Of a DNA stretch of 64,000 nucleotides, positions 57,813-64,000 are shown in pieces. Every line of letters starts with the position of its first letter. Positions within the stretch are counted from its first letter, which is position 1. The stretch covers positions 8,489,501 through 8,553,500 of the forward strand of contig CP107926.1 of assembly GCA_036015235.1 (NCBI GenBank), written 5' to 3'. The notes beneath the pieces are model-generated. The model was not told where the DNA came from, did not search any database, and was given only the letters and a program-made list of their open reading frames with translations. Source of the stretch: Streptomyces sp. NBC_00433. GTDB lineage: Bacteria; Actinomycetota; Actinomycetes; Streptomycetales; Streptomycetaceae. Position numbers and translations under genes: made by a program.

Positions 57813-58670
57813 GTGCTCTGCGTGATCTTCGCGCTCCTCGGGGCGGCGAGCAACGCGACCGGTACGGTGCTGCAGCGCAAGGCCGCGCTGACCGTGCCGG
57901 CCAAGGACGCGCTCAAGGTGCGGCTGGTGATGGACCTGGTCAAGCAGCCGGTGTGGCTGCTGGGCATCTGCGGCGTGGCGGGCGCGGCGCTCTTCCAGGC
58001 CCTGGCCCTGGTGACCGGCCCGCTGGCGCTGGCACAGCCCGTCTTCATCCTGGAGCTGCCCTTCGCGCTGCTGATCGCCCTCCCCGTGCTGCACCGCAGC
58101 CTGCCCACGTCGGGCTGGTACGCGGTCGGCTGCATGGTGGCGGGCCTGGTGCTCGCGCTGGCCAGCGCCGCGCCCACCGGGGGCTCCTCGCAGGCGTCGA
58201 TGGCCCGCTGGATCCCGGCGGTGGTGGCCTGCGTCGCGGGGACCGCCGTCGCGGTCGGTCTGGCCAGGCACCGGCCGTCGGGCGCGGTACGGGCGGCGCT
58301 GCTCGGGTCGGCCGCCGCCGTGGCCAACGCGCTGACCGCCGCCTTGCTGAAGTCGGCCGCCGACACCTTCTCCGACAAGGGCTTCGGCGCCTTCCTGGCC
58401 ACCTGGCAGACGTACGGCTTCGTGGTGGCCGGGGTGACGGCGGTCTTCCTGCTGGAGAACGCGCTGCAGGCCGGACCCATCGCGGCCTCGCAACCGGCGC
58501 TGACCCTCGGTGACGCGACCGTCAGCCTGCTGCTGGGCGTCGCCGTCTACGACGAGCACATCCGCACCGGCTGGTGGCTCGTGCCGGAGCTGGCCGGGAT
58601 CGGGCTGATCATCAGCGGCACCCTCTACCTGTCCCGGGCGGTGCCGCTGACCCGCGAGCTGGGCAACTGA
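57813..58670 (+). CDS. DMT-family (EamA-like) transporter
   Basis: About 285 aa, nine to ten TM segments of the drug/metabolite transporter superfamily: LCVIFALLGAASNATGTVLQ, RKAAL, GPLALAQPVFILELPFALLI, a central basic loop, and GPIAASQPALTLGDATVSLL near the end. Polytopic inner-membrane protein; substrate unknown. The start is uncertain. GGAGG (57796-57800) lies 12 nt before GTG 57813 and 6 nt before an in-frame CTG at 57807; the frame remains open further upstream but lacks membrane character. An 18-bp perfect palindrome CCGCCCGCGCGCGGGCGG (58677-58694) follows the stop and may terminate transcription. Confidence 0.82.
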   Translation: MLCVIFALLGAASNATGTVLQRKAALTVPAKDALKVRLVMDLVKQPVWLLGICGVAGAALFQALALVTGPLALAQPVFILELPFALLIALPVLHRSLPTSGWYAVGCMVAGLVLALASAAPTGGSSQASMARWIPAVVACVAGTAVAVGLARHRPSGAVRAALLGSAAAVANALTAALLKSAADTFSDKGFGAFLATWQTYGFVVAGVTAVFLLENALQAGPIAASQPALTLGDATVSLLLGVAVYDEHIRTGWWLVPELAGIGLIISGTLYLSRAVPLTRELGN

Positions 58671-58767
58671 GCGGGGCCGCCCGCGCGCGGGCGGGGGCGG
58701 AGCAGATCCGCGGGCACCGCCGGACCCCTCCGACCGGCGATGCCCGCGCGCTCGCGCGGCGGTCGGC

Positions 58768-59000
58768 TCAGCCCGCCCCACTGAGGATCTGGAAGGGCCG
58801 CAGCGCCAGCCGCACCACGGAACCTGCCACCTCGTCCGCTGCCGTCGTCCGGCACCGGACGCCCCAGCAGGTCGGTCACCGCGCCGCCCGGCTAACCCGG
58901 GAGTGAGAACCGCCCGCACCCGGCGGCCGTGGGCCTCGTAGGGGCGTACCACCACGTCGCCCGAGCGGTCGTCGGCCGGCCTGACCGCCGAGACCACCGC
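58768..59000 (-). pseudogene. GH38 alpha-mannosidase C-terminal remnant with frameshifts
   Basis: No single frame covers this. Three successive minus-strand frames spell the C-terminus of an alpha-mannosidase: RPADDRSGDVVVRPYEAHGR with RVRAVLTPG (from about 58997), then VTDLLGRPVPDDGS in a second frame, then ADEVAGSVVRLALRPFQILS with GAG-stop (TGA 58768-58770) in a third. The order and the LALRPFQIL ending match GH38 enzymes of about 1000 aa as I know them. All the catalytic part is missing. The fragment abuts an N-terminally short CGNR gene on the other strand, suggesting a deletion or rearrangement junction near 59.0 kb. Confidence 0.7.
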
Positions 59001-59046
59001 CCCGCGGGGAGACGACCGCTGCCGCTCCGTCGCGGTCGCGCTGTCC

Positions 59047-59469
59047 GTGCCCGGCGGGAGCGGCGTGGCCCGGGTCGACGCGGACCGGCTCGCGGACACC
59101 GCGGGCGAGCTGCGCGCGGGCTTCGAGGCCGTGGCGGCCGGCCGCCTCGACGACGCCGGCGAGGCGCTCAACGCCCTGCTGCCGGCGAACGGCGCCAGGC
59201 CCCAGCTGGACCGGGGGCCGGACGGCCGCCGGCAGGTCCACTTCCACGGCCGCGAGGACTCCTTCGCGGTGGGCTGGGGCGCCGCCTGCGCCACCGGCCT
59301 GGCCATGCTCCTCGGCGGCGACCTCGCCGACCGCCTCGGTGTCTGCTCGGCCCCGGCCTGCGACCGTGTCTACGTCGACACCTCGCGCAGCGCCGCCCGC
59401 CGGTTCTGCTCGACGGCCTGCCAGAACCGCACCAAGGCGGCCGCCTTCAGGGCGCGGCACCCTCGCTGA
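59047..59469 (+). CDS. CGNR zinc-finger protein, N-terminally short
   Basis: 140 aa from GTG 59047. The C-terminal CGNR zinc finger is clear: Cys100, Cys105, Cys121 and Cys125 in RLGVCSAPACDRVYVDTSR and RRFCSTACQNR, with CQNR replacing the usual CGNR. The middle ABATE-like part (LNALLPANG, AVGWGAACATGLAMLLGG) is present. Intact family members of about 190 aa have another 50 or so N-terminal residues, including an LVNT-like motif, not found in this frame, which meets a TAG at 58939. The preceding DNA is an alpha-mannosidase remnant. The gene may be truncated and non-functional, or start late; a transcriptional role is inferred for the family. Confidence 0.65.
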   Translation: MPGGSGVARVDADRLADTAGELRAGFEAVAAGRLDDAGEALNALLPANGARPQLDRGPDGRRQVHFHGREDSFAVGWGAACATGLAMLLGGDLADRLGVCSAPACDRVYVDTSRSAARRFCSTACQNRTKAAAFRARHPR

Positions 59470-59493
59470 GGGCCGCGCCCGGGGCGGGCGGGG

Positions 59494-60993
59494 TCAGGAC
59501 GGGGTGACCTCGTCGCGGGACTCGGTCGCCCAGAGCGTGTGGAAGGTGCCGGGGCGGTCGGCGCGGAGGTAGGTGTGGGCGCCGAAGTAGTCGCGCTGGC
59601 CCTGGATGAGCGCGGCGGGCAGGCGCTCCGCGCGCAGGCTGTCGTAGTAGGCGAGCGCGGCGGCGAAACCCGGGGTGGGGATGCCCAGCTCCGCCGCCGT
59701 GCTGACGACGCGGCGCCAGGCGCTCTGCGCGCTCAGCAGCGCCTCGCTGAAGTGCTCGTCGATGAGCAGCGTCGGCAGGTCGCCCCTGGCGTCGAAGGCC
59801 GCCCTGATGCGGTCGAGGAAAGCGGCCCTGATGATGCAGCCGGCCCGCCAGATCGCCGCGACGCGGCCCTGGTCGACATCCCAGCCGTATTCGGCGCTGC
59901 CGGCCGCGATCTGGTGGAAGCCCTGCGCGTAGGCGACGATCTTCGACGCGTAGAGCGCCTGCTCGACGTCCTCGGCGAAGCGGTCGTAGGCCGCGCTGTC
60001 CAGCACGGTCGGTGTCGGGCCCGGCAGGCCGCGCGCGGCCTCCCGCAGGTCGGCGTGCCCGGAGACGGCCCGCGCGAAGACCGCCTCGGCGATGCCGCTG
60101 ACCGGCACCCCGAGGTCGAGCGCGGTCTGCACCGTCCAGCGCCCGGTGCCCTTCTGCTCGGCCTGGTCGAGCACGATGTCCACGAACGGCTTGCCGGTGT
60201 CCGCGTCGGTGTGCGCGAGCACCTGCGCGGTGATCTCGATCAGGTACGAGTCGAGGCGCCCCTGGTTCCAGCCGCGGAAGACCTCCGCGATCCGCTCGGG
60301 CGGCAGGTCGAGCGCGTGCCGCAGCAGGTCGTAGGACTCGGCGATGAGCTGCATGTCGGCGTATTCGATGCCGTTGTGCACCATCTTGACGAAGTGCCCG
60401 GCGCCGTCGGGGCCGATGTGGGTCACGCACGGCGAGCCGTCGTCGGCCTTGGCCGCGATGGCCTCCAGCATCGGCGCGAGGGCCTGGTAGGACTCCGCCG
60501 AGCCGCCCGGCATGATGCTCGGGCCGTGCAGCGCCCCCTCCTCGCCGCCGGACACGCCGGCGCCGACGAAGTGGATGCCGCGCTCGCGCAGCTCCTTCTC
60601 CCTGCGCCGGGTGTCGGCGAAGTGCGCGTTGCCCGCGTCCACGATGATGTCGCCGGGCTCCAGCAGCGGCGCGAACTCCGAGATCACCGCGTCGGTCGGA
60701 TCGCCCGCCTTGACCATGACGATGATCCGCCGCGGCCGCTCCAGCGACGCGACGAAGTCCTCGGCGCTCTCTGACGGCACGAAGGTGCCCTCGCTCCCGA
60801 ACTCCTCGACCAGCGCGCGGGTGCGGGCCGCCGTGCGGTTGTGGACCGCGGTGGCGTAGCCGTGCCTGGCCAGGTTGCGGGCGAGGTTGCGGCCCATCAC
60901 CGCGAGACCGGTCACCCCGATCTGCGCCTTGCCGGGCGGCGTCCCGCCACCCGGTCCCTTGCTGTTCTGCGCCGCCTGGTCTGCGGAGGCCAT
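59494..60993 (-). CDS. gndA: 6-phosphogluconate dehydrogenase, decarboxylating
   Basis: 499 aa, the long dimeric form. It converts 6-phosphogluconate to ribulose 5-phosphate and CO2 with NADP in the pentose phosphate pathway. The cofactor fold begins IGVTGLAVMGRNLARNLARH. Active-site blocks VGAGVSGGEEGALHGPSIMP, HFVKMVHNGIEYADMQLIAE and DQAEQKGTGRWTVQTALDLG are intact, and the C-terminal LIQGQRDYFGAHTYLRAD is the mobile tail. A Gly/Gln-rich 20-residue N-terminal extension precedes the Rossmann fold. ATG 60993, GGTGG upstream. Monocistronic. Confidence 0.97.
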   Translation of the reverse strand: MASADQAAQNSKGPGGGTPPGKAQIGVTGLAVMGRNLARNLARHGYATAVHNRTAARTRALVEEFGSEGTFVPSESAEDFVASLERPRRIIVMVKAGDPTDAVISEFAPLLEPGDIIVDAGNAHFADTRRREKELRERGIHFVGAGVSGGEEGALHGPSIMPGGSAESYQALAPMLEAIAAKADDGSPCVTHIGPDGAGHFVKMVHNGIEYADMQLIAESYDLLRHALDLPPERIAEVFRGWNQGRLDSYLIEITAQVLAHTDADTGKPFVDIVLDQAEQKGTGRWTVQTALDLGVPVSGIAEAVFARAVSGHADLREAARGLPGPTPTVLDSAAYDRFAEDVEQALYASKIVAYAQGFHQIAAGSAEYGWDVDQGRVAAIWRAGCIIRAAFLDRIRAAFDARGDLPTLLIDEHFSEALLSAQSAWRRVVSTAAELGIPTPGFAAALAYYDSLRAERLPAALIQGQRDYFGAHTYLRADRPGTFHTLWATESRDEVTPS

Positions 60994-61121
60994 GGGTCCA
61001 CCCTTTGTCGTGTCGCCGGATGCGTGCCGCGGAGGTGTTGCAGACTGCTCCCTGCCCACGATTATGGCGGACAAATCACCGCGAAACGGAAAGGCTCGGC
61101 GCGGCGCCCCCGGCGTACCGC

Positions 61122-61925
61122 TCAGCGCGCGGCGATCAGCAGCGTCTGCAGGATCCGCCCGCACTCGCCCGCCGGATCGTGCAGCTCGCCCTGCGCCAGG
61201 CCCGAGCCGCCCGCCGCCGCTGCGGTCGCCGACCGCAGGCACATCCACTCGCCGACCGGGTCGCGGTGCAGCACCAGCGTCACGTCGGTGTTGATGACGA
61301 GGTCCCCGCGGTGGTCCAGCTCGAAGCCCACCGCCCAGCTGCTGTCCGCCAGAGTCAGCGCCCGGGTCAGCGGCGTGTCCTCCTCGCCCGCCACCAGCGG
61401 GATCCGCTGCCGCGCCCAGGCCGTGCCCGGCCCCGGAGTGTCGAAGCCCGGCTCGGCGGCACCGGGCGCACCCGGCGGGAAGCGCCACTCCATCGCGGAC
61501 ACGTAGCCGTCCAGATGGGCCCCGGCCATCGCCTGCGGCGGCTGCGGACCGGGCAGCGGCGGTACGGGCGCCAGCGGGCTCAGCGCCGGGGTGTGGTCGG
61601 GGGCCGCCACAAGACGCCACGCCCTGGCCAGCAGCACCGTCCTGCCGCCCGAGGTGATCCGTCCTTCGAGCAGTTCGGTGCGCCCGCCGGCGCGTATCGT
61701 CTCGACCTCCACGTGGAGGTCGCCGACCGGCACCGGGCGCGGCAGGTCGATCGTCACCCGGGCGATCCGCGTCCCTGGCCTGGCCCCGTGGCGTTCCATC
61801 ACCCGGCCGACCAGCGCGGACGGCGGGCCCGCGTGCTGCGCCTCGGAACTCCACGGCCCCGCGGTCGCCGGGCCGCTCTCGTACCGCCCGCCGCCCAGAC
61901 TCCGGTAGAACGCCTCACTGGTCAC
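61122..61925 (-). CDS. Acyl-CoA thioesterase, TesB-like double hotdog
   Basis: 267 aa acyl-CoA thioesterase family protein. The first hotdog (residues about 5-105: GRYESGPATAGPWSSEAQHA, GPPSALVGRVME, RIARVTIDLPRPVPVG) and the second (about 175-265: SWAVGFELDHRGDLVINTDV, TLVLHRDPVGEWMCL) are recognisable. It hydrolyses or binds acyl-CoA. GTG 61925 with GGAGG 6 nt upstream was chosen; the Arg-rich extension upstream is not protein-like. No obvious operon partner; the CoA-ester lyase gene ends 174 bp upstream on the same strand. Confidence 0.87.
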   Translation of the reverse strand: MTSEAFYRSLGGGRYESGPATAGPWSSEAQHAGPPSALVGRVMERHGARPGTRIARVTIDLPRPVPVGDLHVEVETIRAGGRTELLEGRITSGGRTVLLARAWRLVAAPDHTPALSPLAPVPPLPGPQPPQAMAGAHLDGYVSAMEWRFPPGAPGAAEPGFDTPGPGTAWARQRIPLVAGEEDTPLTRALTLADSSWAVGFELDHRGDLVINTDVTLVLHRDPVGEWMCLRSATAAAAGGSGLAQGELHDPAGECGRILQTLLIAAR

Positions 61926-62099
61926 GCGCGCCTCCGCGGCCGGGGATGGTAGGGCGCGCCGATCGTAGCGAGCCGCCCAGGCGGTACGGCGCGCGGTGCG
62001 GTCCGAGCGGACCGTTCCGGTAGGCGGGCGTCCGCCCACCGCGGTACGGGCCCGGCGTGCCCCGGCCGGGGAGCCCACCGCGCTACTCGGCCGGGCGCG

Positions 62100-63020
62100 T
62101 CAAGCGGTCGCCTCCGCCCGTGCGGCCAGCGCCAGGACGCGCTGGGCGCCGGCCACCACCGCCGGGTCGACGAAGCGGCCGTCGGGCAGCGCCAGCGCGC
62201 CCGGGGACGCGTCGGCCGCCGCCACCGTCTCCCGGGCCGCAGCGATCTCCGGCGCCGACGGCAGATACGCCCGCTCGATCACCGGGAGCTGGCGCGGGTG
62301 GATCGCGGCCCGGCCGAGGAAGCCCAGGGAGCGGCCGCGCCGGCAGGACGCGGCGAGCCCCGGCAGGTCGCGGACGTCGGGGTAGACCGACTGGGCCGGC
62401 GGCGCGAGCCCCGCGGCCCGCGCCGCGACCACCGTACGGACCCGGGGCCACACCAGCGCCTCCTCGTCCGCGAGCCCCAGGTCGGCCCGCAGGTCGGCCT
62501 CGCCCAGCGCGATACCCTCGACGGCCGGGTCGGCGGACGCGATCGCGAAGGCGTTCTCCACCCCGAGCGCGGACTCCAGCAGCGGATACAGCCCGGGTAC
62601 GTCCCCTGCCTCGCGCAGCATCCGCACCACCCGGGCGACGTCCCCCGGCGAGCAGACCTTCGGCAGCCGCAGCCCGCCGAGGCCCGGCAGCCCGGCGAGC
62701 GCCGCCAGGTCAGCGGCGAACAGCGGGCCGTCCAGGGCGTTCACCCGGACATGCACCGCCGCCGGGCCCGCGACCGGATCGGCGAGCAGCTCGGCGGTCG
62801 CGGCCCTCGCGTAGTCCTTGCGGTCGGGGCCGACCGCGTCCTCCAGGTCGACCAGCACGACGTCCGCCCCGGACCGCAGCGCCTTGGCCACCACGTCGGG
62901 CCGGTCGCCCGGCGCGTACAGCCAGGTCAAGGCGATGGGAGCGACCGGGGGGCGGCGCCGGAGGCCCGCGTCCGGGCCGCTCCCCGGCGCGGGCACGGCG
63001 GCGCGGACCTGGCGGCTCAC
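62100..63020 (-). CDS. CoA-ester lyase, HpcH/HpaI (CitE-like) family
   Basis: 306 aa TIM-barrel lyase resembling citrate-lyase beta subunit and malyl/citramalyl-CoA lyases. Key motifs: LYAPGDRPDVVAKALRSGAD, the Mg-binding DVVLVDLEDAVGPDRKDYAR, the AVHVRVNALDGP arginine region, and FLGRAAIHPRQLPVIERAYL. It cleaves a beta-hydroxyacyl-CoA to acetyl-CoA and a keto acid. GTG 63020 overlaps the CoA-transferase stop (GTGA), so the two form one pathway unit: activation by CoA transfer, then cleavage. An itaconate or citramalate route is possible. Confidence 0.9.
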   Translation of the reverse strand: MSRQVRAAVPAPGSGPDAGLRRRPPVAPIALTWLYAPGDRPDVVAKALRSGADVVLVDLEDAVGPDRKDYARAATAELLADPVAGPAAVHVRVNALDGPLFAADLAALAGLPGLGGLRLPKVCSPGDVARVVRMLREAGDVPGLYPLLESALGVENAFAIASADPAVEGIALGEADLRADLGLADEEALVWPRVRTVVAARAAGLAPPAQSVYPDVRDLPGLAASCRRGRSLGFLGRAAIHPRQLPVIERAYLPSAPEIAAARETVAAADASPGALALPDGRFVDPAVVAGAQRVLALAARAEATA

Positions 63021-64000
63021 AGCGCGCCCTCCTCGCGCAGCGCGGCGATCTGCGGTGCGGTCAGGCCGAGTTCGGCCAGCACCTCCGCGGTGTCGGCGCC
63101 GTGCGGGCGGCCCGTCCAGCGGATCGCACCGGGGGTGGCCGACAGCCGGAAGAGCACGTTCTGCATCCGCAACTGCCCCAGGTCCTCGTCCTCGACCCGC
63201 GCCACCGTGCCCAGCGCGCGGAACTGCGGGTCGGCCACCACGTCGCGCACGTCGTAGACCGGAGCGACGGCGGCCTGCGCCGACTCGAAGGCGGCCACCA
63301 CCTCCTCCCGGTCGTGCCGGCCGATCCAGTCGCCCACCACCTTGTCGATCTCCTCGGCGTGCGCCGCGCGCCCGGTGCCGGTCGCGAACCACGGCTCGTC
63401 GGTGAATTCCGGGTGCCCGACGAGCCGCAGCACCCGCTCGGCCACCGACTGCGCCGACGACGACACCGCGAGCCAGCAGCCGTCGGCGGTGCGATAGGTG
63501 TTGCGGGGAGCGTTGTTGGCCGAGCGGTTGCCCATCCTGGGCTGGACGTAGCCGAGTTGGTCGTACCAGAGCAGCTGCGGGCCGAGCACCGCGAGCATCG
63601 GCTCGATGATCGCCATGTCCACCACCTGCCCGGCGCCGGTGCGGTCGCGGCCGGCGAGCGCCGCCATCACCGCGTAGGCCGTCGCCAGCCCCGCCACCGC
63701 GTCGGCCAGGCCGAACGGCGGCAGCGTCGGCGGCCCGTCCGGCTCGCCGGTCGTCGCGGCGAAGCCGCTCATCGCCTCGGCGAGGGTGCCGAAACCCGGG
63801 CGGTCGGCATACGGCCCGAACTGTCCGAAGGCGGTGACCCGGGCCAGCACCAGCCGCGGGTTGGCGGCGGACAGCTCCGGCCAGCCGAGGCCCCACTTCT
63901 CCAGGGTGCCGGGGCGGAAGTTCTCGATGACCACGTCGGCGGACGCGGCCAGCTTGAGCAGCACGTCGCGCCCGCCGGGCGTGGACAGGTCGACGGTGAC
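63017..64000 (-). CDS. CaiB/BaiF family III CoA-transferase, 5' end outside window
   Basis: Partial gene; the C-terminal 327 residues are visible and the frame is open to the window edge (VTVDLSTPGGRDVLLKLAAS at 63940-64000). Family III CoA-transferase transferring CoA between organic acids via an aspartyl-CoA intermediate. The likely nucleophile is the Asp in PPFGLADAVAGLATAY, and NFRPGTLEKWGLGWPELSA is the usual CoA-binding stretch. The small domain continues to EEGAL. Coupled to the downstream CoA-ester lyase by a 4-bp overlap. The natural acid substrate cannot be told from this portion. Confidence 0.93.
   Translation of the reverse strand, partial: VTVDLSTPGGRDVLLKLAASADVVIENFRPGTLEKWGLGWPELSAANPRLVLARVTAFGQFGPYADRPGFGTLAEAMSGFAATTGEPDGPPTLPPFGLADAVAGLATAYAVMAALAGRDRTGAGQVVDMAIIEPMLAVLGPQLLWYDQLGYVQPRMGNRSANNAPRNTYRTADGCWLAVSSSAQSVAERVLRLVGHPEFTDEPWFATGTGRAAHAEEIDKVVGDWIGRHDREEVVAAFESAQAAVAPVYDVRDVVADPQFRALGTVARVEDEDLGQLRMQNVLFRLSATPGAIRWTGRPHGADTAEVLAELGLTAPQIAALREEGAL

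Noticed and set aside
58677..58694. 18-bp palindrome CCGCCCGCG/CGCGGGCGG treated as a separate regulatory site.
   Set aside because: It directly follows the transporter stop and is simple GC alternation; at most a weak terminator, mentioned with that gene.

Overview
This window comes from a very GC-rich, sporulating actinomycete of the Streptomyces type (Streptomyces or a close relative). The evidence is near-total G/C at third codon positions, frequent GTG starts, 4-bp ATGA/GTGA stop-start overlaps, a complete spore-pigment (whiE-type) type II polyketide cluster, a whiJ-like regulator/DUF397 pair, Ku with a lysine-rich tail, and several LacI, ROK, DeoR, TetR and AraC regulators. No rRNA, tRNA, CRISPR array, transposase or phage gene was seen. 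The window reads as chromosomal core and accessory DNA rich in polymer-degrading and sugar-uptake genes.

Layout. 1-3.7 kb: 5' part of a DHA2 drug exporter, then the divergent NHEJ pair ku / ligD-polymerase separated by only 39 bp, a palindromic intergenic repeat and a DUF1269 protein. 3.8-9.4 kb: a DinB-like enzyme, a ROK regulator divergent from a GH36 alpha-galactosidase, and an M20 peptidase. 9.5-12.7 kb: a whiJ-like trio (DUF397, HTH-DUF5753, S-adenosyl methyltransferase) and an NmrA-like reductase. 12.8-24.7 kb: an extracellular polysaccharide region with a decayed GH2 glycosidase behind an intact tandem LacI operator, a Tat-exported GH55-like protein behind two GAGAGCGCTCTC boxes, a TetR/SDR pair with a perfect operator, DeoR and AraC regulators, a CBM2 gene remnant, an expansin-like CBM2 protein behind a perfect CebR-type box, and a beta-helix protein carrying perfect coding tandem repeats. 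24.8-35.1 kb: an O-methyltransferase, a class F sortase with a candidate surface substrate, then whiE ORFs VII-I (minus strand) and divergent ORF VIII.

35.2-41.8 kb: a GH3 glycosidase, two permeases and a binding lipoprotein with a divergent LacI regulator (bxl-like xylobiose or beta-glucoside uptake operon). 41.8-46 kb: a SpoIIE-type phosphatase, a ClC channel without a normal start codon at its best ribosome site, an O6-alkylguanine methyltransferase and an unknown protein. 46-52.2 kb: a NarL-type two-component system divergent from an ABC exporter whose permease contains a large extracytoplasmic domain. Both flanks hold palindromic repeats, one a perfect 76-bp palindrome. 52.2-56.4 kb: a GPP34 protein and a three-gene signalling module: a response regulator fused to a thioredoxin-reductase-like flavoprotein lacking its CxxC, a cyclic-nucleotide-domain histidine kinase, and a UBP-type zinc finger. 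56.6-64 kb: an SDR with a MerR-type 19-bp-spacer promoter, a DMT transporter, a frameshifted alpha-mannosidase remnant next to an N-terminally short CGNR protein, 6-phosphogluconate dehydrogenase, a thioesterase, and a CoA-ester lyase / CaiB CoA-transferase pair running off the edge.

The sugar genes form a saprophyte's toolkit. Secreted GH55-like, expansin and CBM2 proteins loosen and cut polymers, the bxl-like ABC system imports oligosaccharides, and intracellular GH3 and GH36 enzymes finish them, with dedicated repressors beside or near each unit. Three glycan-active genes (GH2, CBM2, GH38) are visibly decayed, so this toolkit is being remodelled. The least understood items are the flavoprotein/kinase/UBP module, the palindromic repeat family and the sortase pair.
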